From JBEIFW01 sp044370695 (GTDB taxonomy: Bacteria > Actinomycetota > Acidimicrobiia > Acidimicrobiales > Ilumatobacteraceae), in NCBI GenBank assembly GCA_044370695.1, contig JBILVB010000095.1:1-15423 (forward strand): DNA of 15,423 nt, read 5' to 3'. The translations under genes were made by a program, and so were the position numbers. Under the pieces are notes generated by a model. It saw only the letters and a list, made by a program, of their open reading frames with translations, searched no databases and had not been told where the DNA came from. Position 1 is the first letter of the stretch. Every line of letters starts with the position of its first letter. Shown piece after piece: positions 1 to 6,072 of the stretch.

Positions 1-254
1 GCGTCGACGTCGCGGGCCGGGCCCGCTGGACCGAGACGATCACCCCGGCCGACCTCGCCGCCCGATACCGCAACCCGGGTGGCGCGATCTACGGCACGTC
101 GTCCAACGGGCGGCGCGCCGCGTTCGTGCGGCCCGGCAACCGCGGCCCGCTCCAGGGGCTCTACCTCGTCGGCGGCACCAGCCATCCCGGCGGTGGCCTC
201 CCCCTCGTCGCGTCCTCCGCCCGGATCGTCGCGACGCTGATCGGGGCGGCATGA
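1..254 (+). CDS. Carotenoid desaturase, CrtI/phytoene desaturase family (C-terminal part; 5' end outside window)
   Basis: The window opens inside this gene, in the frame whose codons begin at base 3. The last 83 codons encode a peptide with GGAIYGTSSNGRR followed by LYLVGGTSHPGGGLPLV. These are hallmarks of the C-terminus of CrtI-type FAD-dependent carotenoid desaturases: the GGTxHPGGGxP stretch closes the FAD-binding fold. Such enzymes insert double bonds into phytoene or later carotenes, or oxidise the end groups, at the membrane. The TGA stop overlaps the ATG of the next gene (ATGA at 251-254), so the two are translationally coupled, and the partner is a glycosyltransferase of the kind found in carotenoid clusters. 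Family membership is clear. Which desaturation step it performs (phytoene desaturase, 3,4-desaturase or diapocarotene oxidase) cannot be decided from the C-terminus. Confidence 0.85.
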   Translation, partial: VDVAGRARWTETITPADLAARYRNPGGAIYGTSSNGRRAAFVRPGNRGPLQGLYLVGGTSHPGGGLPLVASSARIVATLIGAA

Positions 255-1387
255 CCCGGACCCGGCGCGCCCGGCGCGCCCTGCACCTCGCCGGGGCCGG
301 GATCCGGCTCGCCGCCGTGGCCGCCGCCGCGTGGCGCCTGGCGCGCGCCGCACGGCCCCGTCCCCCGGTCGTGGCCGACCCCGCTGAACCGGCGCCGTGC
401 ACCGTGTCGGTCGTCGTGCCGGCCCGGGACGAGGAGCACCGCATCGGCCCGCTCCTGGCCGCCCTTGCGGCCGACCCGACACTGCACGAGGTGCTCGTCG
501 TCGACGACGGTTCCACCGACGCCACCGCCGCCGTGGCCGCTGCGGCCGGGGCCCGGGTGCTCCCGGCCGGGCCCCTGCCGCCCGGGTGGGCCGGCAAGTG
601 CTGGGCACTCCAACAGGGCCTCGAGGCCGCGACCGGGACGGTGGTGGTCACCCTCGACGCCGACACCGAACCGGCCCCGGGCCTGCCGGCTGCACTCGCC
701 CGCCGCCTCCACGAGGAGGGTTGGCACCTGCTCAGCGCGGCCGGGCGCTTCGCCGTGCCCACCGCAGCGCTCGCCGTCGTGCACCCGGCGTTGTTGACCA
801 CGCTCGTCTACCGCTTCGGCCCGGCCGGCGCCGCCCACGAGCCGTCCCCGCACCGCCACCTGGCCAACGGGCAGTGTCTGGCGTTCCGGCGGGTCGACGC
901 CGCGGCCTGGGGCGGGTTCACCCCGGTGGCCGGCAGCCTCGTCGAGGACGTCGCGCTGGCGCGACACCTGGCCGGTGCCGGTCGTGCCGTCGCCCTGGTC
1001 GACGCCACCGGCTCGCTGCTCGTGCGCATGCACGCCGACGCCCGGGACGCCTGGAAGGGCTGGGGCCGCTCGCTCCCGCTCGGCGAGGTCACCTCCCGGT
1101 GGTGGCTGGCGGCCGACCTCGGCGTCGTCTGGCTCGCCCAGGCGCTCCCGCTCGTGCGGTTGCTGGCCCGACGGGCCGACCCGATCGATCTGATCGCGTT
1201 GGCGCTGCGGGCCGGCACGCTGGCCGGGACCCGGCGGGCCTACGAGCGTCCGGGAGCGGCGTACTGGCTCTCCCCGTTGGCCGACGTCGCCGTCGCGGCC
1301 CGGTTGACCCGATCGACGCTGCGGCCCGAGCGGACCTGGCGCGGCCGGACCTACGGCCCAGCCCCCGGGCCGAACGGGGGCTCGTGA
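251..1387 (+). CDS. Family 2 glycosyltransferase, carotenoid-cluster (CrtQ-like) type
   Basis: 378 aa, GT-A fold. The nucleotide-sugar half shows VSVVVPARDEE (about 52-62), VVDDGSTDA (83-91) and the metal-binding DADT (136-139). Further on are the acceptor-side ED (232-233) and GWGRSL (270-275), in the place of the usual QxxRW-type motif. A hydrophobic stretch near residues 13-32 and another at about 284-305 suggest membrane association, fitting a lipid acceptor. The PLPPGWAGKCWALQQG segment (109-123) is typical of the CrtQ/diaponeurosporenoate glucosyltransferase branch. It overlaps the desaturase stop (ATGA), so a carotenoid or carotenoid acid is the likely acceptor. That acceptor is inferred from context; an undecaprenol or other lipid acceptor is possible. 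Its TGA stop shares a base with the ATG of a weak 50-codon ORF (TGATG at 1385-1389). Confidence 0.85.
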   Translation: MTRTRRARRALHLAGAGIRLAAVAAAAWRLARAARPRPPVVADPAEPAPCTVSVVVPARDEEHRIGPLLAALAADPTLHEVLVVDDGSTDATAAVAAAAGARVLPAGPLPPGWAGKCWALQQGLEAATGTVVVTLDADTEPAPGLPAALARRLHEEGWHLLSAAGRFAVPTAALAVVHPALLTTLVYRFGPAGAAHEPSPHRHLANGQCLAFRRVDAAAWGGFTPVAGSLVEDVALARHLAGAGRAVALVDATGSLLVRMHADARDAWKGWGRSLPLGEVTSRWWLAADLGVVWLAQALPLVRLLARRADPIDLIALALRAGTLAGTRRAYERPGAAYWLSPLADVAVAARLTRSTLRPERTWRGRTYGPAPGPNGGS

Positions 1388-1539
1388 TGGCTGATCCGAC
1401 TGTTTCCGTCCGCCGGCCGCTCACCCGGCGCACGGCCCGGATCCGAACCGGGTTCCAGCCCGTGAACATCCGAACCGGCCCGGCACTGAACCGGGCGCCG
1501 TCGAACCCGGGTGGCGACCGGATGCTGACCACCGCTTGA
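1387..1539 (+). CDS. Doubtful small ORF, 50 aa, basic
   Basis: An ATG that shares its A with the glycosyltransferase stop (TGATG) opens a 50-codon frame rich in Arg, Pro and Thr, with IRTG occurring twice (from bases 1441 and 1468). The TGATG overlap would permit translational coupling. Against it: no recognisable domain, its first codons (GCT, GAT, ACT, GTT) lack the GC-rich third positions of the neighbours, and it lies wholly on a repeat-rich stretch that is easier to read as non-coding. I regard it as more likely not a gene. Confidence 0.2.
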   Translation: MADPTVSVRRPLTRRTARIRTGFQPVNIRTGPALNRAPSNPGGDRMLTTA

Positions 1540-1554
1540 TCCGAGCCGTTTCCG
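1392..1554. repeat. Repeat-bordered intergenic island with GAACCGG repeats
   Basis: The 182-bp gap between the glycosyltransferase and the GGDEF-EAL gene is bordered by a split direct repeat: TGATCCGA-N2-GTTTCCG at 1392-1408 and TGATCCGA-N3-GTTTCCG at 1537-1554. Between the copies, GAACCGG occurs at 1445, 1472 and 1488, with a variant GAACCCGGG at 1503. ATCCGAACCGG is repeated exactly at 1441-1451 and 1468-1478. The first unit also forms a dyad, GAACC-G-GGTTC (1445-1455). The right border lies 16 bp before the GTG start of the next gene. Regulator sites for that gene or a small degenerate inserted element are both possible; no function is shown. Confidence 0.5.
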
Positions 1555-1569
1555 GCCGATGACAGCGGT

Positions 1570-2892
1570 GTGGTGGACCCGGTGCTCGATCGTCTCACGG
1601 CCGTGTACGACCGGATGTCCTGGTTCGACCGGCTCGAGGCGGAGATCGCCGACGCCCGGGAAGCCGGCACGGGGACGGCGGTCGTCGTCGTCGAGGTCGA
1701 GCACGTCCGTGAGCTGAACGCCACGCACGGTCATCGCGCCGGCGACGCCGTCCTGCGGGAGACCGCCGCCCGGATCACGAACGCCACCCGCACCACCGAC
1801 GGCACGGGCCGGCTCGGCGGTGGCGAGTTCGGCGTGATCGTCCATCCGACCGACGATCCCCGTAGGGCCGCACACGATCTCGCCGAGCGGCTGGCGGCCG
1901 CCCTCAGCCGCCCCGTGTCGCACGGTGTCGACCGGGTGCCGGTGACCGTCACGATCGGCTACGCCTGGACCGCAACGAGCACGACCGACGCCGACACCCT
2001 CGTGCGCGAGGCCGGGCTCGCGCTGACCGAGTCCCGCCGGCGGCGGGCCGGCGTGGTCGGCGCCGATGTCGACGCCCGATCGCTGGCCGGCGACGCCGAC
2101 GAACTCGACCGGGCCTTGCGTCGGGCCATCGCCCAGGACGAGCTCGTCGCCTGGGCCCAACCGATCGTGGCGCTCGCCGACGGCACGCCGCGCGGCGTCG
2201 AACTGCTGGTCCGCTGGGAGCGACCCGGACACGGGCTGGTCCCGCCGGGCGTGTTCATCCCCCACGCCGAACGCAACGGGCTCGTCGTCGACATCGCGCG
2301 GATCATGATGCGCCAGGCCGGCCTGCTCCTCGAACGGTGGGCGGCGAATCCCGACCAGTCCCATCTCAAGGTCGCCGTCAACGTCGGAGCGCGCCACCTC
2401 CTGAGCGGTGCGTTGATCGACGACGTGCGCGACCTGCTCACCGAGCACCCGCGCTGCGCCGGTCATCTGACCGTCGAGCTCACCGAGACCGAGTTCGTCG
2501 AGGACACCTCGACCGCCAGCGAGACCCTCGCAGCGCTCGTCGAGCTGGGCATCGGCATCGCCATCGACGACTTCGGCACGGGCTTCTCGTCGCTCGCCTA
2601 CTTCCATTCCCTGCCCGCGACGGTGGTGAAGGTCGACCGCAGCTTCGTCCAGCACGCCGGGCGCGATCCGGGATCGGCCGCCATCATCCGGGCCGTGGTC
2701 GGCCTCGGTGACGCATTCGGGCGGGTCGTGGTCGCCGAGGGGATCGAGGACCAGACGCAGGCCGACGTGATCCGCTCGCTCGGCGTCGCGCTCGGCCAGG
2801 GCTACCACTTCGCCCGGCCGATGCCGTTGCCGGCTCTGGCCGAGTGGCTCGACGCCCAGCCCCGTCTCGTCAGCCGCACCCCGGGCCGCTGA
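1570..2892 (+). CDS. Cytosolic GGDEF-EAL protein, probable c-di-GMP phosphodiesterase with degenerate cyclase domain
   Basis: 440 aa with no membrane segment and no separate sensor domain. The GGDEF domain spans about 33-160 and its signature is GGGEF (83-87), with VEVEHVREL in place of the usual D-x-D-x-F-K; loss of these acidic metal ligands predicts no diguanylate cyclase activity. The EAL domain spans about 178-430 and keeps the expected catalytic elements: E211 (as ELL), N271 in NVGAR, E304/E306 in ELTETEF, DDFGTG (333-338), K354 and D356, E390 in AEG, and GQGYHFARPM. It is therefore predicted to hydrolyse c-di-GMP to pGpG, with the degenerate domain as a possible GTP- or c-di-GMP-binding regulatory part. 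Start: the frame opens after a stop at 1537 and offers only GTG at 1570 or 1573, neither with a clear ribosome site. The upstream repeat island may hold its control region. Confidence 0.9.
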   Translation: MVDPVLDRLTAVYDRMSWFDRLEAEIADAREAGTGTAVVVVEVEHVRELNATHGHRAGDAVLRETAARITNATRTTDGTGRLGGGEFGVIVHPTDDPRRAAHDLAERLAAALSRPVSHGVDRVPVTVTIGYAWTATSTTDADTLVREAGLALTESRRRRAGVVGADVDARSLAGDADELDRALRRAIAQDELVAWAQPIVALADGTPRGVELLVRWERPGHGLVPPGVFIPHAERNGLVVDIARIMMRQAGLLLERWAANPDQSHLKVAVNVGARHLLSGALIDDVRDLLTEHPRCAGHLTVELTETEFVEDTSTASETLAALVELGIGIAIDDFGTGFSSLAYFHSLPATVVKVDRSFVQHAGRDPGSAAIIRAVVGLGDAFGRVVVAEGIEDQTQADVIRSLGVALGQGYHFARPMPLPALAEWLDAQPRLVSRTPGR

Positions 2893-2914
2893 CCCGAGGC
2901 GCGCCGCCGGTCAG
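2889..2914. terminator. Possible bidirectional terminator spanning two stop codons
   Basis: A perfect 6-bp inverted repeat, CTGACC (2889-2894) and GGTCAG (2909-2914), contains the TGA of the plus-strand gene in one arm and the TGA of the minus-strand gene in the other. The 14-nt loop holds the palindrome GGCGCGCC. No T-tract follows on either strand, so an intrinsic terminator of the classic type is not shown. Three of the six paired bases follow automatically from two convergent TGA stops. Confidence 0.3.
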
Positions 2915-4134
2915 GCGGGCGCCAGGTGTCGCAGCGCCACGGCGGCGTACATCGCCATCCCGGCGGTCATGCACCCCTCGTCGTACACGACCCGGTTGGA
3001 GTGGTTCGGGGCCGCCCGGTGCGGGTCGACCCCTTCCGGGCACGCACCGAGGAACGCCATCGCGCCGGGCACGCGCTGCAGGACGTAGCTGAAATCCTCG
3101 GCCCCCATCGCCGGAAACGGCATCCGGCGGACCTGCTCGTCGCCGAGGAGCTCGACCGCCACGCCGGAGGCGAACTCGGCGTAGTCGTCGGCGTTGACCG
3201 TGACCGGATAGCCCGGCTCGATCGTCACGGTGGCCGTCGCCTCGTGCGCGGCCGCAATGCCTTCGGCCAGCCCCCGCAGGCGCTCGTGGACGAGCGCCCG
3301 CGTCCGCTCCGACACCGCCCGGATGGTGCCGACCAGGCGGGCCGACTCGGGGATCACGTTGTTGGTCGTGCCGGCGACGATCTGGGCCACGGTCACGACC
3401 GCCGGGTCGAACACGTCGACGCGGCGGGTCACCAGCGTCTGGATGGCCCCGACGATCTCGCACGCGACCGGGATCGGGTCGAGCGCCAGGTGGGCGGCCG
3501 ACGCGTGACCGCCCCGGCCCCGGACCTCGATCACCAGTCGGTCGGCCGACGCCATCATCGTGCCGCCCTTCAGGTTGATCGTGCCCGATCGCAGGTGCGA
3601 CACGACGTGCAGGGCGAACGCGCCCGTCACCGGGCTCACGCTGCCGTCCGGGCGCGGGCCCGGCTCGAGCAGACCCTCCTCGAGCATGTACCGGGCGCCG
3701 TGGTGACCTTCCTCACCGGGCTGGAACATGAACAGCACGCGCCCCGCGAGCTCGGCCCGCCGCGGGACGAGCAGCCGCGCGGCGCCCACGAGCATCGCGG
3801 TGTGGAGGTCGTGGCCGCACGCGTGCATCGCGCCGTCGATCTCCGAGGAGAACCCGACCCCGCTGGCCTCGGGCATCGGGAGCGCGTCCATGTCGCCGCG
3901 CAGCACGAGCGTCGGTCCGGGACGCTCGCCCTCGAGCACCCCGACGACCGAGCTGACCCGCTCGCCGAGCCGGACGGTGTCGAGGCCGACGGCATCGAGC
4001 GCCTCGGTGACCGCGTCCTGCGTGGCCGGCAGGTGCAAGCCGAGCTCGGGCCGGCGGTGCAGCCGCCGGCGCAGGGCGACGGCATCGCCGAGCAGGTCGG
4101 CAGACTCGGCCAGCAAGGTGTCGGTGGACGGCAT
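2911..4134 (-). CDS. M20 family metallo-amidohydrolase (M20D, amino-acyl/hippurate hydrolase type)
   Basis: 407 aa, the usual length for the family, without a signal peptide, so cytosolic. It shows RRLHRRPELG (23-32), RGDMDALPM (79-87), HACGHDLHT (104-112), FQPGEEGHHGA (137-147), GAEDFSYVL near residue 340 and NHSN (377-380). Expected metal ligands are present: C106, H108, E141/E142, H176 and H378. Such enzymes remove an acyl group from N-acyl or N-aryl amino acids (hippurate, IAA-amino acids, N-acetyl-diaminopimelate and similar). The true substrate cannot be read from sequence. The insertion GARPDGSVSPVT-like loop before ALHV is slightly long. The gene stands alone on its strand, convergent with the GGDEF-EAL gene and divergent from the small membrane protein, with a strong dyad in the shared upstream gap. 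Confidence 0.9.
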   Translation of the reverse strand: MPSTDTLLAESADLLGDAVALRRRLHRRPELGLHLPATQDAVTEALDAVGLDTVRLGERVSSVVGVLEGERPGPTLVLRGDMDALPMPEASGVGFSSEIDGAMHACGHDLHTAMLVGAARLLVPRRAELAGRVLFMFQPGEEGHHGARYMLEEGLLEPGPRPDGSVSPVTGAFALHVVSHLRSGTINLKGGTMMASADRLVIEVRGRGGHASAAHLALDPIPVACEIVGAIQTLVTRRVDVFDPAVVTVAQIVAGTTNNVIPESARLVGTIRAVSERTRALVHERLRGLAEGIAAAHEATATVTIEPGYPVTVNADDYAEFASGVAVELLGDEQVRRMPFPAMGAEDFSYVLQRVPGAMAFLGACPEGVDPHRAAPNHSNRVVYDEGCMTAGMAMYAAVALRHLAPA

Positions 4135-4163
4135 GGCTCCACGCTACGTCCCGACCGGGACGG

Positions 4164-4185
4164 AGGTCCCCGCCCCCGGGGACCT
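4164..4185. promoter_or_regulatory. 9-bp perfect inverted repeat in divergent intergenic region
   Basis: AGGTCCCCG (4164-4172) and CGGGGACCT (4177-4185) are perfect reverse complements separated by CCCC. The element sits in the 94-bp gap between the amidohydrolase start (4134, minus) and the small membrane protein start (4229, plus). There is no T-tract and the flanking genes diverge, so an operator or a 5'-leader hairpin is more likely than a terminator. Confidence 0.5.
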
Positions 4186-4228
4186 GTTCCTCGGGTGACG
4201 CGACCGGGCTCCGGCGCATGCTTCGCCC

Positions 4229-4519
4229 ATGGCTGCCGTGACGCTCCACCCCAACTCCATGATCGACGACGTGACCGCCGAGGCCCCCGACCGGGCGCTC
4301 GACCTCAGCTTCGGCAAGGCGGTCGCCGGCGGGTACCTGCTCGGGTTCCTCGTGCTCGGCTCGTTCTTCTTCGCCGTGCTGAGCTGGGTCACCGACACGA
4401 TCCCCACCGCGGCCCGTATCGGCGTGTCCGCCGGTATCGCGTTCTGGATCGGCGTGATGGGTGGCGTCGTGCTGGTCGGCCGCTGGGCGGCCCGCAACGA
4501 GGACCGCTTGCACGGCTGA
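4229..4519 (+). CDS. Small membrane protein with two transmembrane helices, function unknown
   Basis: 96 aa. A polar N-terminus of about 30 residues is followed by two strongly hydrophobic segments, about 31-53 (containing GYLLGFLVLGSFFFAVLSWV) and 62-84 (containing GVSAGIAFWIGVMGGVVLVG), and a short charged tail ending RNEDRLHG. The loop between helices is short (TDTIPTAAR), so both termini should face the same side. I recognise no family. The ATG at 4229 is the first good start in frame; Met11 is an alternative. No ribosome site is obvious. The Nudix gene begins 34 bp after its stop on the same strand and may be co-transcribed. Codon use is like the neighbours, supporting a real gene. Confidence 0.65.
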   Translation: MAAVTLHPNSMIDDVTAEAPDRALDLSFGKAVAGGYLLGFLVLGSFFFAVLSWVTDTIPTAARIGVSAGIAFWIGVMGGVVLVGRWAARNEDRLHG

Positions 4520-4553
4520 CGATCGCGGGCACCGGTCGAGCAGACTCGTCGCC

Positions 4554-5054
4554 GTGGATCCCCGGGACGAGCCGGTCGAGGTGCTCGCCGACGACGGTTC
4601 GGTGGTCGAGGTGGTCCCCCGCCGGCGCATGCGCGCCGAGAACCTCCGCCACCGGGCCGTCTATCTCCTGGTTACCGGCACCGACGGCCGGCTACTGCTC
4701 CACCGGCGCAGCGATGCGAAGGACCTCTGGCCCGGCCGGTGGGACCTGGCCGCCGGCGGGGTCGTGGCCGCCGGGGAGTCGTGGGACGACGCCGCCCGCC
4801 GCGAGCTCGCCGAGGAACTCGGGGTCGTCGACGCCGAACCGATCCTGCTCGGCGAGGCCCGCTTCGACAACGACGAATGCCGGGTGGTGGCCCGGGTCTA
4901 CCGCGTCGTGACCGACGGCCCGTTCCGGTTCGCCGACGGCGAAGTGGTGGCCGTGGCGTTCGCCTCCGCCGACGAGCTCGCGACCCGGCTCGGGCGCGAT
5001 CCGTTCGTCGCCGACAGCCCGGCCGTGTGCGCCCCCTGGCTGCCCCGGGCCTGA
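4554..5054 (+). CDS. Nudix hydrolase, YfcD-like
   Basis: 166 aa from the GTG at 4554; the frame stays open upstream into the previous gene, but that extra sequence looks non-coding. The Nudix box GX5EX7REUXEEXGU is complete at residues 69-91: G69, E75, RE (83-84), EE (87-88), G90. The layout EPVEVLADDG... then RRRMRAENLRHRAVYLLV at the N-terminus and KDLWPGRWD just before the box is that of E. coli YfcD and related proteins, which resemble isopentenyl-diphosphate isomerase. The family hydrolyses a nucleoside-diphosphate-linked or similar diphosphate substrate using Mg2+ bound by the box glutamates; the YfcD substrate is not something I can state. It lies between the small membrane protein (34-bp gap) and the WXG100 gene (72-bp gap). 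Confidence 0.85.
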   Translation: MDPRDEPVEVLADDGSVVEVVPRRRMRAENLRHRAVYLLVTGTDGRLLLHRRSDAKDLWPGRWDLAAGGVVAAGESWDDAARRELAEELGVVDAEPILLGEARFDNDECRVVARVYRVVTDGPFRFADGEVVAVAFASADELATRLGRDPFVADSPAVCAPWLPRA

Positions 5055-5088
5055 CACCTTCCGCAACCGGAGCGGACGCGCACCCCTC

Positions 5089-5113
5089 CGGTCGGCACCG
5101 TGCCACCCGACCG
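5089..5113. promoter_or_regulatory. Nested dyad immediately before the WXG100 ribosome site
   Basis: Outer arms CGGTCGG (5089-5095) and CCGACCG (5107-5113) are perfect complements; within the span, GGCAC-C-GTGCC (5094-5104) forms a second dyad that shares two bases with the left outer arm, so the two are alternative folds. The right arm ends on the first base of the Shine-Dalgarno sequence GAGGAG (5113-5118), so folding could affect ribosome access, or the dyad could be a protein operator. Confidence 0.4.
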
Positions 5114-5126
5114 AGGAGAACCTCCG

Positions 5127-5396
5127 ATGACCATGATGGGCGCCAACCCCGACGAACTCGACCGGCTCGGCGCGACGCTGCGCCGCCAGATCCCGCAGCT
5201 CGACGCCGTGATCGGCACGGCCGGCACCGCCCTCGACACGACCCCCTGGACCGGTCCGGCGCGCGACCGGTTCGTCGAGGCCTGGCAGAGCCAGTTCGTC
5301 CCGGCGCTGCGCCGGCTCGGTGAAGCCTTCGAAGCCGCCGGCGCGGACTGTGCGCAACGGGCCGCCGCGTTGCGCCAGGTGATGGGCGCCGGCTGA
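5127..5396 (+). CDS. WXG100 (ESAT-6-like) protein, orphan
   Basis: 89 aa, almost entirely predicted helical, with the WXG turn as W41-T-G43 (PWTGPARDRF) joining two helices of about 35-40 residues: the size and layout of WXG100 proteins. These form helical-hairpin dimers and are usually secreted by type VII (ESX) systems. Start: ATG at 5127 is preceded by GAGGAGAA (5113-5120), the clearest Shine-Dalgarno sequence in the window. The C-terminus ends AALRQVMGAG without the YxxxD/E export signal seen in many secreted members; such a signal may be on a partner. No EccC, EccB or other ESX component, no PE/PPE gene and no LXG/toxin gene lies nearby, so partner and export route are unknown. A second methionine run (Met3, Met4) makes the exact start uncertain by a few residues. 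Confidence 0.8.
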   Translation: MTMMGANPDELDRLGATLRRQIPQLDAVIGTAGTALDTTPWTGPARDRFVEAWQSQFVPALRRLGEAFEAAGADCAQRAAALRQVMGAG

Positions 5397-5407
5397 ACCG
5401 CCGGCTC

Positions 5408-5432
5408 CGGCCGTGCGGGCCGGGCACGGCTG
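5408..5432 (+). terminator. Possible GC hairpin terminator after WXG100 gene
   Basis: GCCGTGC (5410-5416) and GCACGGC (5424-5430) pair perfectly around a 7-nt loop, extended by one G-U and one C-G pair. It lies 11 bp after the WXG100 stop. An alternative fold, CCGGCC/GGCCGG (5407-5423), competes with it. There is no U-tract, so it may be a weak terminator or just GC-rich pairing. Confidence 0.3.
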
Positions 5433-5470
5433 ACGGGGTGCGTCCGGACCCCACCGGTAGCGTGACGAAC

Positions 5471-5707
5471 GTGTCGCACAGTCGGCTGGAGTTCTTCGTC
5501 GAGCCGTTCGTGAGCGGCCAGCCGGGCCCGCACGTGCGCGCCGCGATCGCAGCCGTCGAGCGCTGCGGGCTCCCGGTCGAGTTCGGCGCGTTCGGCAACG
5601 TGGCCGAAGGCACCCTCGAGCAGATCGCCGACGCTTGCGCCGCGCTCGTGCGCGACGCCGTCGCTGCCGGGGCCACGCGCATCTCCGTGCAGGTCGTGAG
5701 CGGGTGA
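5471..5707 (+). CDS. Thiamine-binding-like protein (MTH1187/YkoF single-domain family)
   Basis: 78 aa from the GTG at 5471 (GTGs at 5462 and 5438 are in frame and possible). The pattern LEFFVEPFVSGQPGPHV, then GLPVEFGAFGNVAEG, then a helix and the final strand ISVQVV is that of the MTH1187/DUF77 family, a ferredoxin-like fold that assembles into oligomers. The two-domain relative YkoF binds thiamine or its hydroxymethylpyrimidine part, and single-domain members are commonly annotated as thiamine-binding. It is cytosolic, without signal peptide. Its stop overlaps the GTG of the HTH gene (GTGA, 5704-5707), implying coupled expression. Ligand binding is inferred from the family; no thiamine biosynthesis gene or obvious TPP riboswitch is visible near it. 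Confidence 0.75.
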   Translation: MSHSRLEFFVEPFVSGQPGPHVRAAIAAVERCGLPVEFGAFGNVAEGTLEQIADACAALVRDAVAAGATRISVQVVSG

Positions 5708-6072
5708 GCGGCACCCTGCACCCGCTGCTCGTGGCGTTGGCTCCCGTCGCCGAGGCCCTCGGCACCGAACTCGTCGGACCCGGCGAGTTCGAACCGTCGG
5801 ACATCCCGTTGCACTGGGAGGGCGTCCTCGTCGGCGCGATGCGACTCCCGCGCCTGCAGGGGGCGCTCGGCCGCCTGATCGAGGGCGTCGAGCGCGAACT
5901 CGGAGGGCGCCTCGTCGAGCTCGGTCGGGAGGACAAGCAGCTCGCCGTGCGGCTCCTCGACGAGCGCGGCGCGTTCTTGTTCCGCCGCAGCGTCGACGAC
6001 GTCGCCGACGCCCTCGGCGTCAGCCGGATCACCGTGTACAACTACCTCGGCGCCATCCGGGACCGCCCGTGA
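5704..6072 (+). CDS. Small HTH transcriptional regulator (YheO/DauR-type C-terminal HTH)
   Basis: 122 aa from the GTG at 5704, which overlaps the previous stop. The C-terminal segment (about 77-117), DKQLAVRLLDERGAFLFRR then VDDVADALGVSRITVYNYL, closely follows the HTH of YheO/DauR-type regulators, in which GVSRxTVYNYL is the recognition helix. The N-terminal part (about 1-65) contains HPLLVALAPVAEALGTELVG and IPLHWEGVLVGAMRLP, and looks like a shortened PAS/GAF-like ligand domain; full YheO proteins are about twice as long. A natural reading is a small cytosolic ligand-responsive regulator whose signal relates to the upstream thiamine-binding-like protein. It is followed by another GTGA overlap with the GNAT-HAD gene. 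The regulatory target is unknown; autoregulation is possible. Confidence 0.75.
   Translation: MSGTLHPLLVALAPVAEALGTELVGPGEFEPSDIPLHWEGVLVGAMRLPRLQGALGRLIEGVERELGGRLVELGREDKQLAVRLLDERGAFLFRRSVDDVADALGVSRITVYNYLGAIRDRP

Noticed and set aside
261..281. Tandem GGCGCGCC octamers one base apart, also present at 14884-14904 with the same flanks
   Set aside because: The shared 21-bp match at both window ends is low-complexity GC sequence. At 261 it encodes Arg/Ala codons, and at 14884 it lies in the upstream gap or an Ala-Pro-Gly run. It does not look like a mobile-element end.
5397..5470. TPP riboswitch before the thiamine-binding-like gene
   Set aside because: The 74-bp gap is shorter than a TPP aptamer and lacks the conserved CTGAGA and related elements; only a GC hairpin is visible.
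5471..5707. Second domain of a two-domain YkoF protein in the next gene
   Set aside because: The next frame encodes an HTH protein with no repeat of the MTH1187 fold, so this is a single-domain member.
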